The position numbers and the translations under genes were made by a program. DNA of 63,486 bases, taken from the NCBI GenBank assembly GCA_903935175.1, contig CAIZQQ010000223.1:1-63486 (forward strand), written 5' to 3'. The notes below the pieces were generated by a model that saw only the letters and a program-made list of their open reading frames with translations, had not been told where the DNA came from and did not search any database. This document shows, piece after piece, positions 55,165 to 63,486 of this stretch (its first letter is position 1; every line of letters begins with the position of its first letter). Origin of the DNA: an uncultured Micrococcales bacterium (GTDB taxonomy: Bacteria; Actinomycetota; Actinomycetes; Actinomycetales; Microbacteriaceae).

Positions 55165-55664
55165 CCGAGCCTCTGCTCGCTGAATCTCTCATAGAATCCC
55201 TGCGCTCACGCGGCCTAAAGGTGGCGGTTGCCGAATCGCTCACCGGTGGTCAAATCGCCTCCACCATCGTCGATGTTCCCGGAGCTTCTGATGTGTTCCT
55301 CGGGGGAGTGGTTGCCTATGCCACTGCTGCCAAAACGGGGATGCTCGGCCTCTCGCCCGCGCTGCTAGAAAGTCGTGGCGCGGTTGACGCGGATGTCGCT
55401 GCCGAGCTGGCTCGCGCTTGCGCCGAACGTTTCGCCACCAGCTGCGGTGTCTCGCAAGACATTGTTTTGGGTGTTTCAAGCACCGGAGTCGCCGGCCCGG
55501 CTGCGCAAGATGGCAAGCCGGCCGGAACCGTTTATGTTGCGGCGTGCCTTGGTGAGAGCATCCGAGTACTTGAATTTCACTTTGCCGGCGATCGCGCTGA
55601 CGTTCGTAAACAGGCGACAGTTGAGGCACTGAAGCTAGCCGACTCTCTTCTCAGCCAACTCTAA
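55161..55664 (+). CDS. CinA C-terminal domain protein (nicotinamide-nucleotide amidohydrolase, PncC-like)
   Basis: 167 residues, only the C-terminal domain of CinA: VAESLTGGQIASTIVDVPG and GVSSTGVAGPAAQDGKPAGTVYV signatures. This stand-alone domain deamidates nicotinamide mononucleotide in E. coli. ATG overlaps the pgsA stop (ATGA). The pgsA-cinA-clgR order is typical of actinobacteria. Confidence 0.92.
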   Translation: MTEPLLAESLIESLRSRGLKVAVAESLTGGQIASTIVDVPGASDVFLGGVVAYATAAKTGMLGLSPALLESRGAVDADVAAELARACAERFATSCGVSQDIVLGVSSTGVAGPAAQDGKPAGTVYVAACLGESIRVLEFHFAGDRADVRKQATVEALKLADSLLSQL

Positions 55665-55770
55665 GGTTGGTACGGAAATAAGTGTCACCCCAAACGGGTA
55701 TCTTATTCATACGAAGTCAAAAAACTTCTAGATCTGCACTCGCAGGTCAACCGCAGATAAGGAGGCCAAC

Positions 55771-56082
55771 ATGCTTTTAGTTCGTCGAGAAATTGGTGAC
55801 GTACTGCGAGAGCTTCGCCTTCAGAAGGGTCACACCCTTCGTCAGGTAGCAGGCCGAGCCAGTGTGGCTCTGGGCTATCTAAGCGAAATCGAGCGTGGGC
55901 AAAAAGAAGCATCGAGCGAGATTCTCTACTCGATTGCCGAGGCGTTAGATGTTCCTATTTCGCAGATCATGCGCGATGTGAGCGACCGTCTTGCTGCAAT
56001 CGAGAATGTCTCGATTCCAGACACGGTTCCAGCAGAGTTCCTCATTTCTTACACTTCTCAGGTTCAGCCCGTTAGCAACTAA
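55771..56082 (+). CDS. ClgR-like XRE family transcriptional regulator
   Basis: 103 residues with an XRE helix-turn-helix (LRQVAGRASVALGYLSEIERGQKEAS, residues 28-53). Position between cinA and recA matches ClgR, the activator of clp protease genes in actinobacteria. AAGGAGG 6 bases before ATG. Its 106-base upstream gap has two short hairpins (55655-55670 and 55713-55728) but I see no clear operator. The neighbouring pspA-like gene of mycobacteria is not present. Confidence 0.85.
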   Translation: MLLVRREIGDVLRELRLQKGHTLRQVAGRASVALGYLSEIERGQKEASSEILYSIAEALDVPISQIMRDVSDRLAAIENVSIPDTVPAEFLISYTSQVQPVSN

Positions 56083-56095
56083 CCAAACCTGTTCG

Positions 56096-56125
56096 AAACC
56101 CCGTCACTTCGGTGGCGGGGTTTTG
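56096..56125 (+). terminator. Rho-independent terminator after the ClgR-like gene
   Basis: 12-base-pair stem AAACCCCGTCAC/GTGGCGGGGTTT (one T-G wobble) capped with a TTCG tetraloop and ending in TTTT. Confidence 0.94.
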
Positions 56126-56128
56126 CTT

Positions 56129-56143
56129 TAACCTTGACGAATG
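56129..56143 (+). promoter_or_regulatory. Leaderless promoter of the DUF3046 gene
   Basis: TAACCT (56129-56134), six bases, ATG. It starts 5 bases after the preceding terminator's T run, so a promoter here is needed for expression. Confidence 0.5.
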
Positions 56144-56362
56144 CGACTCAGTAAATTCCGCGAACTCATGGCCGATGAGTTTGGCGCCGAATACGCCGCG
56201 GTGGTTGCCAGAGACCTGGTTCTCGGTGAGTTTGGCGACCGCACTGCCGAGCAGTGCATTGCTTCCGGAGAAGACCTTCGAGAGGTGTGGCTGGCAATCT
56301 GCAAATCGCAATCGGTTCCCATTGAGCGCTGGCACGGCTTGAACAAAAATACGAAAAAGTGA
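56141..56362 (+). CDS. DUF3046 family protein
   Basis: 73-residue soluble protein (MRLSKFRELMADEFGAEYA start; VWLAICKSQSVPIERWHG end). The family is found upstream of recA in many actinobacteria; function unknown. Leaderless-type start right after a terminator. Confidence 0.88.
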   Translation: MRLSKFRELMADEFGAEYAAVVARDLVLGEFGDRTAEQCIASGEDLREVWLAICKSQSVPIERWHGLNKNTKK

Positions 56363-56381
56363 CACGCCGCGAATAATTTAT

Positions 56382-56410
56382 TCGAAAAGTTGTTCGAATA
56401 TTGGTATGCT
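56382..56410 (+). promoter_or_regulatory. LexA (SOS) box and promoter of recA
   Basis: TCGAAAAGTTGTTCGA at 56382-56397 fits the Gram-positive/actinobacterial LexA consensus TCGAAC-N4-GTTCGA with one mismatch. A TGG-TATGCT extended -10 (TATGCT at 56405-56410) follows, so LexA would block the -35 area. The leader to recA is about 150 bases. Confidence 0.8.
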
Positions 56411-56568
56411 CGCTTTGTGAGCAACTGAAGAGTCGATTTGAATCGCTGAAGCGGTGCAAAAGTTCTCCACAGATGTTTCGCCACAGTGTTTCAATGTCAG
56501 CAGTTAGCCATAGTGTCAAAGCAAAATGAATCTAGCGACGTGAAAGCGTCAGAAACCAAGAGGATCAA

Positions 56569-57654
56569 ATGCCATCTCCAGCAGAACGTGAAAAGGCTCT
56601 AGACACTGCCTTAGCTCAAATCGACCGCCAGTTTGGTAAGGGTTCGGTTATGCGACTCGGCTCAGACGAGCGCGCACCGGTCGAGGTAATCCCAACCGGG
56701 TCGATTGCTCTTGACTCAGCACTCGGTATCGGCGGGTTGCCTCGTGGCCGAATCGTAGAAATCTACGGCCCAGAATCTTCGGGTAAAACCACCGTCACAC
56801 TGCACGCGATTGCCAATGCGCAGCGTAACGGCGGAGTCGCCGCCTTTATCGATGCCGAGCACGCACTCGACCCTGAATACGCGAAGGCTCTCGGTGTCGA
56901 CATCGACGCGCTTTTGGTCAGCCAGCCAGATACTGGTGAGCAGGCGCTCGAAATCGCAGACATGCTTATTCGCTCTGGTGCAATCGACTTGATTGTCATC
57001 GACTCGGTTGCAGCCCTGGTTCCAAGAGCCGAAATTGAAGGCGAGATGGGTGACTCACACGTCGGTCTTCAAGCCAGACTCATGTCGCAGGCTCTTCGCA
57101 AGCTAACCGGTGCTTTGAGCACCACCAACACCACCATGATTTTCATCAACCAGCTACGTGAAAAGATCGGTGTCTTCTTCGGAAGCCCAGAAACCACCGC
57201 CGGTGGTAAAGCGCTCAAGTTCTATGCATCGGTACGTCTAGACATCCGTCGAATCGAAACCTTGAAAGATGGCCAAGACGCAGTCGGTAACCGCACTCGC
57301 GTGAAGGTAGTCAAGAACAAGATGGCTGCCCCGTTCAAGCAGGCAGAGTTCGACATTCTGTACGGCGTCGGAATCTCAAGAGAAGGCAGCCTGATCGACT
57401 TCGGTGTCGAGCACGAAATCGTAAAGAAGTCTGGCGCTTGGTACACCTACGAAGGCGACCAGCTTGGCCAGGGTAAAGAGAATTCAAGAAACTATCTACT
57501 AGCAAACGCCAAGGTAGCCGACGAAATCGAGAAGAAGATCAAGTCCAAGCTTGGCATCGGTGTTCCACGTGCAGTGGCCGACCTGCCAATCGAAGACGAA
57601 GTCATTCTCGACGAAGTAACCGAGGTAGTAGCTCCAAAGGCAGCAAACGCCTAA
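56569..57654 (+). CDS. recA: Recombinase RecA
   Basis: Homologous recombination ATPase and SOS co-protease, 361 residues. Walker [10 protein letters not shown] at 67-75, [19 protein letters not shown] loop 1 region, [19 protein letters not shown]-terminus acidic. AAGAGGATCAA precedes ATG. Complete; no intein. Confidence 0.98.
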   Translation: MPSPAEREKALDTALAQIDRQFGKGSVMRLGSDERAPVEVIPTGSIALDSALGIGGLPRGRIVEIYGPESSGKTTVTLHAIANAQRNGGVAAFIDAEHALDPEYAKALGVDIDALLVSQPDTGEQALEIADMLIRSGAIDLIVIDSVAALVPRAEIEGEMGDSHVGLQARLMSQALRKLTGALSTTNTTMIFINQLREKIGVFFGSPETTAGGKALKFYASVRLDIRRIETLKDGQDAVGNRTRVKVVKNKMAAPFKQAEFDILYGVGISREGSLIDFGVEHEIVKKSGAWYTYEGDQLGQGKENSRNYLLANAKVADEIEKKIKSKLGIGVPRAVADLPIEDEVILDEVTEVVAPKAANA

Positions 57655-57655
57655 A

Positions 57656-58207
57656 TTGGCTTTTCAAAAGCGTCGAGCCGCATCTGGTCAATCAGAGACT
57701 AAAGATGCGGCTCGTCCGCTTTCTCCGGAGCGATTAGAAAAGCGGGCCCGCAACGTCTTGCTGCACCAGTTAGCTCGCAGTGCTAAATCGAAACACCAAC
57801 TGGCCCAGGTCATGATTCAGCGAGAAATCCCTGCAGAAATCTACGAACCTCTTCTAGATCGGTTCGAAGAGGCCGGCTTGATCAATGACCTGACCTTTGC
57901 AGAGACAATCGTCGCCAGCAGAAGAGCCGGCCGGGGTTTGAGTGCATCGTCTATCAAACGAGAGCTGAGAACCAAAGGCATAAGTGAGGCGCTCATTGAA
58001 CAGGTAACCGAGTCGATTACCGCCGAAGAAGAGGTCACCTTGGCAACCTCTTTGGCCGTCCGGCGAGCACGCTCAATGACCAAACTCGCACCCGAAGTTC
58101 GCAAACGCAGGCTAGTTGGATTCCTGCAACGCAAAGGTTACGGACAGCACGCGGTATTCACCGCCATAAAGGCTGCCGAGCTAGAGGCGGTAAAATCGGA
58201 GTTCTAA
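57656..58207 (+). CDS. recX: RecA regulatory protein RecX
   Basis: 183-residue helical regulator that limits RecA filaments. Three-helix repeat pattern with [29 protein letters not shown] and [13 protein letters not shown]. The only fitting start is TTG at 57656, two bases after the recA stop, so translation is likely coupled to recA. Its stop overlaps the miaB ATG (TAATGA). Confidence 0.92.
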   Translation: MAFQKRRAASGQSETKDAARPLSPERLEKRARNVLLHQLARSAKSKHQLAQVMIQREIPAEIYEPLLDRFEEAGLINDLTFAETIVASRRAGRGLSASSIKRELRTKGISEALIEQVTESITAEEEVTLATSLAVRRARSMTKLAPEVRKRRLVGFLQRKGYGQHAVFTAIKAAELEAVKSEF

Positions 58208-59706
58208 TGAACACCAACACACTCCAGCGCTCATACGAGGTGCGAACCTACGGTTGCCAGATGAACGTTCACGATTCTGAACGTCTTGCGGGCATCCTAG
58301 AAGATGCCGGCTACGTGGTTGGCGAAGCTGGTGCTAGCGACGTGATTGTGTTCAACACCTGTGCCGTGCGCGAGAACGCCGACAACAAACTTTACGGAAA
58401 CCTAGGCATGCTGTTGCCTAAGAAAACCGAGAATCCAAATCTGCAGATAGCCGTTGGTGGCTGCCTAGCCCAAAAAGATCGCGACACTATTCTCAAAAAG
58501 GCACCTTGGGTTGATGTTGTTTTTGGCACACACAACATCGGCTCGCTGCCGGCTTTGCTCGAACGAGCTCGACACAACGAAGAAGCCGCGATTGAGATTG
58601 TCGAGTCACTCGAAACCTTCCCGAGCAACCTTCCTACCAAGCGCGACAGCACATACGCGGCCTGGGTGTCGATCTCTGTGGGTTGCAATAACACCTGTAC
58701 TTTCTGCATCGTTCCGTCATTGCGCGGTAAAGAGCGTGACCGCCGACCAGGCGAGATTTTGGCCGAGATCGAGGCTCTCGTGGCCGATGGCGTCATTGAA
58801 ATCACCCTGCTAGGTCAAAACGTCAACACCTACGGTGTGGAATTCGGCGATAAAGGCGCGTTTGCAAAGCTGCTGCGCTCTTGTGGGCAGATCGAAGGGC
58901 TTGAGCGTGTGAGGTTCACGAGCCCGCATCCAGCCGCGTTCACCGACGACGTCATTGAGGCTATGGCCGAGACTCCAAATGTTATGCCGAGCCTTCACAT
59001 GCCGCTTCAGTCTGGCTCGGATCGCATACTCAAAGAAATGCGCCGCAGCTACCGCAGTGAGAAATTCTTAGGCATCATCGACCGTGTTCGTGATGCGATT
59101 CCTGATGCGGCCATCACCACCGACATCATCGTTGGGTTCCCGGGTGAAACCGAAGAAGACTTTCTTGAAACCATGCGCGTTGCCGAAAGCTCACGTTTTG
59201 CAGCGGCGTACACCTTTCAGTATTCGATTCGCCCCGGTACCCCAGCCGCGACAATGCCTAACCAGGTACCCAAAGAAATCGTCCAGGAGCGTTTCGAACG
59301 CCTAATCGCCAGCTTGAACCACATTGCTTGGAAAGAAAACGAAGCCATGATCGGCAAGCGAGTCGAGGTGTTAGTGGCAAACGAGGGCCGCAAGGACGCC
59401 GCAACCCTGAGAATGTCAGGCCGTAGTCGCTGCAACCGCTTGGTTCACTTCACCGTTCCACAAGGAGCACCAGCGCCCAGACCCGGTGACATAGTCGAAG
59501 TCACCGTTACAGAGGCTGCTCCGTACCACCTGATTGCCGACCCCGCGCGTGTCGAAGAGTATGCGATGCGGCGCACCCGTGCTGGCGATGCCTGGGATCG
59601 TGCCGAGGCTGCTTCATGCGGGGTTCCGCCGATAGCGCCATCTGGAAAAAAGGTTCTGTCACTAACCCCGAAAACAACACCTATCGACTTCGAACTCGAT
59701 GACTAG
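58207..59706 (+). CDS. miaB: tRNA-2-methylthio-N6-dimethylallyladenosine synthase
   Basis: Radical-SAM methylthiotransferase acting on A37 of tRNAs, 499 residues. UPF0004 domain cysteines in [16 protein letters not shown] and GGCLAQKD; radical-SAM [11 protein letters not shown] near residue 160; C-terminal TRAM domain. The last 8 bases overlap miaA, whose product makes the dimethylallyl adenosine substrate. Confidence 0.97.
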   Translation: MNTNTLQRSYEVRTYGCQMNVHDSERLAGILEDAGYVVGEAGASDVIVFNTCAVRENADNKLYGNLGMLLPKKTENPNLQIAVGGCLAQKDRDTILKKAPWVDVVFGTHNIGSLPALLERARHNEEAAIEIVESLETFPSNLPTKRDSTYAAWVSISVGCNNTCTFCIVPSLRGKERDRRPGEILAEIEALVADGVIEITLLGQNVNTYGVEFGDKGAFAKLLRSCGQIEGLERVRFTSPHPAAFTDDVIEAMAETPNVMPSLHMPLQSGSDRILKEMRRSYRSEKFLGIIDRVRDAIPDAAITTDIIVGFPGETEEDFLETMRVAESSRFAAAYTFQYSIRPGTPAATMPNQVPKEIVQERFERLIASLNHIAWKENEAMIGKRVEVLVANEGRKDAATLRMSGRSRCNRLVHFTVPQGAPAPRPGDIVEVTVTEAAPYHLIADPARVEEYAMRRTRAGDAWDRAEAASCGVPPIAPSGKKVLSLTPKTTPIDFELDD

Positions 59707-60652
59707 GCTCATCTCGATTGTCGGCCCAACCGGCACCGGAAAATCAGATCTAGGTCTTGCAATAGCGGGCGCTCTGTCTGAAGAAGGTCAAGCGGCCGAA
59801 ATCGTAAACACAGACTCGATGCAGTTCTATCGCGGCATGAACATCGGCACCGCGAAGTTGGCCGAAGATGAGCGTGGTGGTGTCACTCACCACCTAATCG
59901 ACTGGCTCGAGGTCACCGACGAGTCGACGGCAGCTGAATACCAACTGAAGGCCCGCGAAGTCATCGAAGGAATTCAGTCACGGGGAGCCGTGCCGATTCT
60001 GGTCGGGGGTTCGATGCTTTACATCGCGGCTGTGCTGAACACCTTCGAGTTTCCTGGTCAAGACGAAGAATTGCGCGCCAAGCTAGAGCAAGAGCTGATC
60101 GAGATCGGCCCGGGTTTGATGCACCGCAAGCTACAGCAGCTCGACCCCGTGGCCGCAAGTCGCATAGACCCGCTAAACGGGCGACGCATAGTTCGCGCAA
60201 TCGAGATTGTTTCGGTGACCGGTGAGCCTTTTGCCGCGAGCCTCCCAGACGAGCCAGAGTCTTGGAAGCCTGTTCTCGAAATTGGTCTCAACTCTGAGCG
60301 GGCGCATTTGGTTGGCCGACTAAATCAGAGGGTTGAGCAAATGTGGCAGCAGGGTCTCGTAGCAGAGGTTGAACAGCTCATCGGGCACGGTTTGCGTGAG
60401 GCAAAGACATCCAAGCGTGCGATCGGCTACGCGCAGGCACTGGCCCAACTCGATGGCGAGCTGATTGAGGCAGAGGCAATCGAACAAACCAAGTTGCTAA
60501 CCGCGCGCTATGCACGCCGACAAATGTCATGGTTTCGCCGCGACAAACGCATTAACTGGCTCGATTATCAAGATTCACAAGCTCAAGGCAAGGCCATCGA
60601 GATGAGCCTCCGCTGGGTGGCTTCGGGTGAACAGCCGACGCTTGGCGAATAG
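59699..60652 (+). CDS. miaA: tRNA dimethylallyltransferase
   Basis: Adds a dimethylallyl group to A37 of tRNAs. 317 residues, P-loop GPTGTGKS at 9-16, [17 protein letters not shown], and the SKRAIGYAQ segment with the tRNA-contact region. The dimethylallyl donor comes from the MEP pathway, two enzymes of which are in this window. Overlaps miaB by 8 bases. Confidence 0.97.
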   Translation: MTRLISIVGPTGTGKSDLGLAIAGALSEEGQAAEIVNTDSMQFYRGMNIGTAKLAEDERGGVTHHLIDWLEVTDESTAAEYQLKAREVIEGIQSRGAVPILVGGSMLYIAAVLNTFEFPGQDEELRAKLEQELIEIGPGLMHRKLQQLDPVAASRIDPLNGRRIVRAIEIVSVTGEPFAASLPDEPESWKPVLEIGLNSERAHLVGRLNQRVEQMWQQGLVAEVEQLIGHGLREAKTSKRAIGYAQALAQLDGELIEAEAIEQTKLLTARYARRQMSWFRRDKRINWLDYQDSQAQGKAIEMSLRWVASGEQPTLGE

Positions 60653-60664
60653 GCTTATCTAATG
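60650..60664 (+). promoter_or_regulatory. Leaderless promoter of dapF
   Basis: TAGGCT (60650-60655) overlaps the miaA stop, six bases, ATG; no ribosome binding site. Confidence 0.5.
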
Positions 60665-61543
60665 GCGCAGCTCATCAACTTCACCAAGGGTCACGGTACC
60701 GGCAATGACTTCGTTCTGATTTTTGACCCTGAAGACCAGCTTGCCCTCACCTCTAGACAAATAGCGAAACTCTGTGACCGCCATTTTGGCATCGGTGCCG
60801 ACGGTCTCATTCGCATCGTGCCAAGTTCGAAACTTGCTGCTGGCCGCGACTGCCTTGAGGCTGAGCCGAATGCAACCTGGTTCATGGACTACTACAACGC
60901 AGACGGTTCGTCGGCCGAGATGTGCGGCAACGGAACTCGGGTTTTCGCTCGCTATCTCACCGAGCGTGTGCTCAAGCTCGACGACGGTGAAACACTCTCC
61001 ATTGGCACTCGCGACGGAGTAAAAGACTTGCAGCGCAACATGGCTGGCTTTGCGGTCAATATGGGGCGTTGGCGACTAGCTGGCGAACACACGGTGAGCG
61101 CTACTTCTCTAGATGTCGCGAGACCTGGCCTAGGCATCAACGTTGGTAACCCGCACGTGGTCGTGGCACTCGCATCAGACGAGGAACTCTCTGAACTCTC
61201 GCTTCACGATGCTCCAGTAATCGAGCCACGACTCGAATCTGGGGCAAACGTCGAATTCGTTGTACCGGCTGAGCCGATGGTCAAAGAAGGCGTTGGTTAC
61301 ATCAGCATGCGCGTTCACGAACGCGGGGTTGGTGAGACGCTGTCTTGCGGTACTGGCATTGTGGCCGCGGCTCTGGCCACACGTCATTGGGCTGGCCCAG
61401 GCGCACCAAATCAGTGGCAGGTCAAAGTTCCGGGTGGCACACTCGGTGTGCGCATGTTCGCAGCTGAAGACGGTGAGATGGTTGGCTTGAGCGGTGCTGC
61501 CGAACTGGTCTTCGATGGTCAGGTAGACCTAGAGCAGCTCTAG
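60662..61543 (+). CDS. dapF: Diaminopimelate epimerase
   Basis: Converts LL- to meso-diaminopimelate for peptidoglycan and lysine. 293 residues with both catalytic cysteines, in [16 protein letters not shown] and [14 protein letters not shown]. The [14 protein letters not shown]-terminus is standard. Its TAG stop overlaps the convergent gene's stop by sharing the palindrome CTAG. Confidence 0.97.
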   Translation: MAQLINFTKGHGTGNDFVLIFDPEDQLALTSRQIAKLCDRHFGIGADGLIRIVPSSKLAAGRDCLEAEPNATWFMDYYNADGSSAEMCGNGTRVFARYLTERVLKLDDGETLSIGTRDGVKDLQRNMAGFAVNMGRWRLAGEHTVSATSLDVARPGLGINVGNPHVVVALASDEELSELSLHDAPVIEPRLESGANVEFVVPAEPMVKEGVGYISMRVHERGVGETLSCGTGIVAAALATRHWAGPGAPNQWQVKVPGGTLGVRMFAAEDGEMVGLSGAAELVFDGQVDLEQL

Positions 61544-62151
61544 CCTCGGTTCTTGACTCGAAAAACCCTGAATGCCTTAGCGGTATCAACGCGGATGGTG
61601 CTGAACTCATCGGGTAGCGTCGCATCAAGCCACCGTTGCAAAGAATCGGCACCCAAGTTTTTCTGAACCACGAGGTAGCTTTCCGCTCCGACCGCCAGAC
61701 GAGGAAGCCAAGTTAGCAAAATCTCGTGCAGAGCATCCTTGCCCACCCGAATTGGCGGGTTAGACCAGATTCCGTTGAACTCGAGCTCGTCTGGCACTTC
61801 GTCAGGTTTGCAGACGCGAATGTTGGTAACTCCGGCGAGCTCTGCGTTGCGCTTGGTTAGAGCTAGCGAACGCTCGTTGACATCGATAGCCCAAATCGTT
61901 GCTCTAGGTGCTTGCAGGGCAAGGCTGATAGCAATTGGCCCCCAGCCGCAGCCAACGTCGAGCAGGTTTCCGCCGACCGGTGCGTGAGAAAGTTGCTCAA
62001 GCAGCACGGCCGTGCCCTGGTCGATGTGATCTGGAGAGAACACCCCGCCAGCGGTTTCCAAGCGCAGTTCTCGCCCACACAGAGTGACGTGAATCTGCTT
62101 TGGTTTGTATTCGGTTGCGGGGGTCTCCGAGAAATAATGCTCTGAAGACAT
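61540..62151 (-). CDS. Class I SAM-dependent methyltransferase (RsmC/RlmG-like)
   Basis: 203 residues. SAM loop [17 protein letters not shown] near residue 60 and catalytic NPP motif in [17 protein letters not shown] near 130, the pattern of guanine-N2 rRNA methyltransferases; only the catalytic domain is present, unlike two-domain E. coli RsmC. Target RNA unknown. Divergent from hflX, both with leaderless-type starts 42 bases apart. Confidence 0.87.
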   Translation of the reverse strand: MSSEHYFSETPATEYKPKQIHVTLCGRELRLETAGGVFSPDHIDQGTAVLLEQLSHAPVGGNLLDVGCGWGPIAISLALQAPRATIWAIDVNERSLALTKRNAELAGVTNIRVCKPDEVPDELEFNGIWSNPPIRVGKDALHEILLTWLPRLAVGAESYLVVQKNLGADSLQRWLDATLPDEFSTIRVDTAKAFRVFRVKNRG

Positions 62152-62163
62152 AGCGTCAATCTA
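62149..62163 (-). promoter_or_regulatory. Leaderless promoter of the methyltransferase gene
   Basis: On the minus strand TAGATT (plus 62158-62163) is followed by GACGCT and ATG. Confidence 0.5.
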
Positions 62164-62179
62164 TACCCGTTTGCCCCGT

Positions 62180-62196
62180 TAGTGTTAGTTGCAATG
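62180..62196 (+). promoter_or_regulatory. Possible leaderless promoter of hflX
   Basis: TAGTGT (62180-62185) then eight bases and ATG; the spacing is longer than in the other examples. Confidence 0.35.
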
Positions 62197-63486
62197 AGTC
62201 AAAACAGTCCCTTGATTCCCGATGAGGAAGCAACCGCTCAGCCAGCCAATCAGGGTGAGGCGGTCATCGATCGTATTCTGCGGCGCGGTGCTCGGGCGGC
62301 GGCTCTGGGAGCAGATGCAGACCACGGCCACAGCGACACCGATGGCGATCAGTTCGACCTCGAAGACCGTTCGGCCCTCCGCCGTGTATCCGGTTTGTCA
62401 ACCGAACTCCAAGACATCACCGAAGTCGAATACCGCCAACTCCGCCTAGAAAAGGTGCTGCTGATTGGTCTATGGGGTGAGCAAACCCTCCAGGATGCTG
62501 AAAACTCGTTGCGCGAACTCGCCGCCCTTGCCGAAACCGCCGGCTCTGAGGTTCTCGATGGTCTGTTGCAGCGTCGAGCACACCCAGACCCAGCCACCTA
62601 CCTAGGTAAAGGCAAGACCCAGGAATTGCGCCAAATGGTCATCGCCACTGGTGCCGACACCGTTATCGCCGACACCGAACTAGCACCATCGCAAAGACGA
62701 GCCCTAGAAGATGTGGTCAAGGTAAAGGTCATCGACCGAACCGCAGTGATTCTCGACATTTTCGCCCAGCACGCCAAGAGCCGTGAGGGTAAGGCCCAGG
62801 TAGAGCTAGCCCAGCTCGAATACCTATTGCCTCGACTTCGCGGTTGGGGTGAGTCGATGTCACGTCAAGCCGGTGGTCAGGCTGCCGGTGGTGTTGGTAT
62901 GGGTTCGCGTGGTCCGGGTGAAACCAAGATTGAGCTCGATCGCCGCCGCATCAACACGCGTATGGCTAAGTTGCGCAAGCAGATCATCGCCATGAAGCCG
63001 GCTCGCGAAACCAAACGCGCCAACCGCAAGAAAAACTCGGTTCCGTCGGTGGCAATCGCGGGCTACACCAACGCGGGCAAATCCTCCCTGCTAAACCGCA
63101 TGACCTCGGCCGGCGTTTTGGTAGAGAATGCTCTGTTTGCCACGCTTGACCCCACGGTGCGCAAAACTCAAACTCCTGACGGACGCGAATACACACTGGC
63201 CGACACCGTGGGCTTTGTGAGAAACCTGCCGCACCAGTTGGTTGAGGCGTTTCGGTCAACACTCGAAGAAATCGGCGACTCAGACCTGATCGTGCACGTG
63301 GTTGATGCATCGCACCCAGACCCGGCAAGTCAGATAGCCACGGTGCGCGATGTGATTGGCGAAGTCGGGGCCAGCGACATCCCAGAGTTGATCGTTTTCA
63401 ACAAGATCGATCTAGCCGACGAAACGATGCGTTTGGCGCTGCGCGGGCTCGAGCCAACCAGCATTTTCGTTTCGGCTCGTTCTGGC
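62194..63486 (+). CDS. hflX: GTPase HflX, 3'-truncated by window edge
   Basis: Ribosome-splitting/rescue GTPase. 431 codons are visible without a stop. HflX N-terminal domain with LGKGKTQELR and DRTAVILDIFAQHA, the glycine-rich linker region GGVGMGSRGPGETKIELDRR (cut to GGVGMGSRGPGETKIE), then the G domain: G1 GYTNAGKSS, G3 DTVGFVRNLP, G4 NKID. The first 60 residues are an acidic extension typical of actinobacterial HflX. The C-terminal end lies outside the window. Confidence 0.96.
   Translation, partial: MSQNSPLIPDEEATAQPANQGEAVIDRILRRGARAAALGADADHGHSDTDGDQFDLEDRSALRRVSGLSTELQDITEVEYRQLRLEKVLLIGLWGEQTLQDAENSLRELAALAETAGSEVLDGLLQRRAHPDPATYLGKGKTQELRQMVIATGADTVIADTELAPSQRRALEDVVKVKVIDRTAVILDIFAQHAKSREGKAQVELAQLEYLLPRLRGWGESMSRQAGGQAAGGVGMGSRGPGETKIELDRRRINTRMAKLRKQIIAMKPARETKRANRKKNSVPSVAIAGYTNAGKSSLLNRMTSAGVLVENALFATLDPTVRKTQTPDGREYTLADTVGFVRNLPHQLVEAFRSTLEEIGDSDLIVHVVDASHPDPASQIATVRDVIGEVGASDIPELIVFNKIDLADETMRLALRGLEPTSIFVSARSG

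Overview
The window reads as a continuous, gene-dense stretch of core chromosome from a moderate-GC actinobacterium, most likely a small-genome member of Microbacteriaceae (freshwater Luna-type relatives such as Rhodoluna or Aquiluna fit). The evidence is gene order and family content: prfA-prmC-tsaC-wecA-atpI-atpBEFHAGDC, dxr-rseP-ispG, nusA-ylxR-infB-rbfA-truB-ribF-rpsO-pnp-M16 peptidase-dapB-thyX-dapA-rnj-ftsK-pgsA-cinA-clgR-DUF3046-recA-recX-miaB-miaA-dapF-hflX. These are standard actinobacterial blocks with very short intergenic gaps. The taxonomic call is an inference; there is no rRNA in the window. I see no tRNA or rRNA gene, insertion sequence, prophage, CRISPR array or integration site, and no intergenic gap exceeds 300 bases.

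Layout. 1-4040: translation termination and modification (prfA cut by the window edge, prmC), tRNA t6A synthesis (tsaC), a lipid-linked sugar transferase (wecA type) and AtpI. 4249-11082: complete F1Fo ATP synthase operon ending at a strong bidirectional terminator. 11145-15564: cobalamin adenosyltransferase, YaaA, an ECF sigma factor with a membrane-anchored partner, and two DNA alkylation-repair genes. 15699-28611: a polyamine island: class III transaminase, Lrp regulator, gamma-aminobutyraldehyde dehydrogenase, an orphan FtsK/EccC-like ATPase, alanine dehydrogenase, PotDABC-type transporter, a glutamate-1-semialdehyde-aminotransferase-like enzyme and GabT. 28724-42463: isoprenoid genes, site-2 protease, proS, the nusA-infB-truB cluster, ribF and rpsO. 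42743-63486: pnp and RNase J, lysine/diaminopimelate genes (dapB, dapA, dapF), thyX, ftsK, pgsA, the recA/recX SOS unit, tRNA modification genes and hflX (cut by the right edge).

How the genes work together. The island from 15.7 to 28.6 kb can be read as one pathway: putrescine or spermidine import by PotDABC, transamination to 4-aminobutanal, oxidation to GABA by the PatD-like enzyme, transamination to succinate semialdehyde by GabT, and recycling of alanine to pyruvate and ammonium by alanine dehydrogenase. The Lrp-type regulator sits divergent to the dehydrogenase, over a spacer with a perfect palindrome and helically phased repeats.

The most striking pattern outside the genes is promoter architecture. 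About fifteen genes have no Shine-Dalgarno sequence but a TANNNT-like -10 box usually exactly six bases before ATG or GTG, which predicts leaderless mRNAs. Two divergent gene pairs (11792/11816 and 62151/62194) are built this way on both sides, and in the first pair the two -10 boxes overlap. Other points worth checking: structured leaders before rpsO and pnp, a possible CTG start for atpB, an epsilon subunit without its C-terminal arm, a glycine in place of the proline before the Ogt active-site cysteine, absence of rimP between proS and nusA, and the orphan FtsK/EccC-like ATPase. I do not see a wholly new multi-gene system. The strongest candidates for undescribed biology are the orphan ATPase and the sigma factor with its non-zinc partner.
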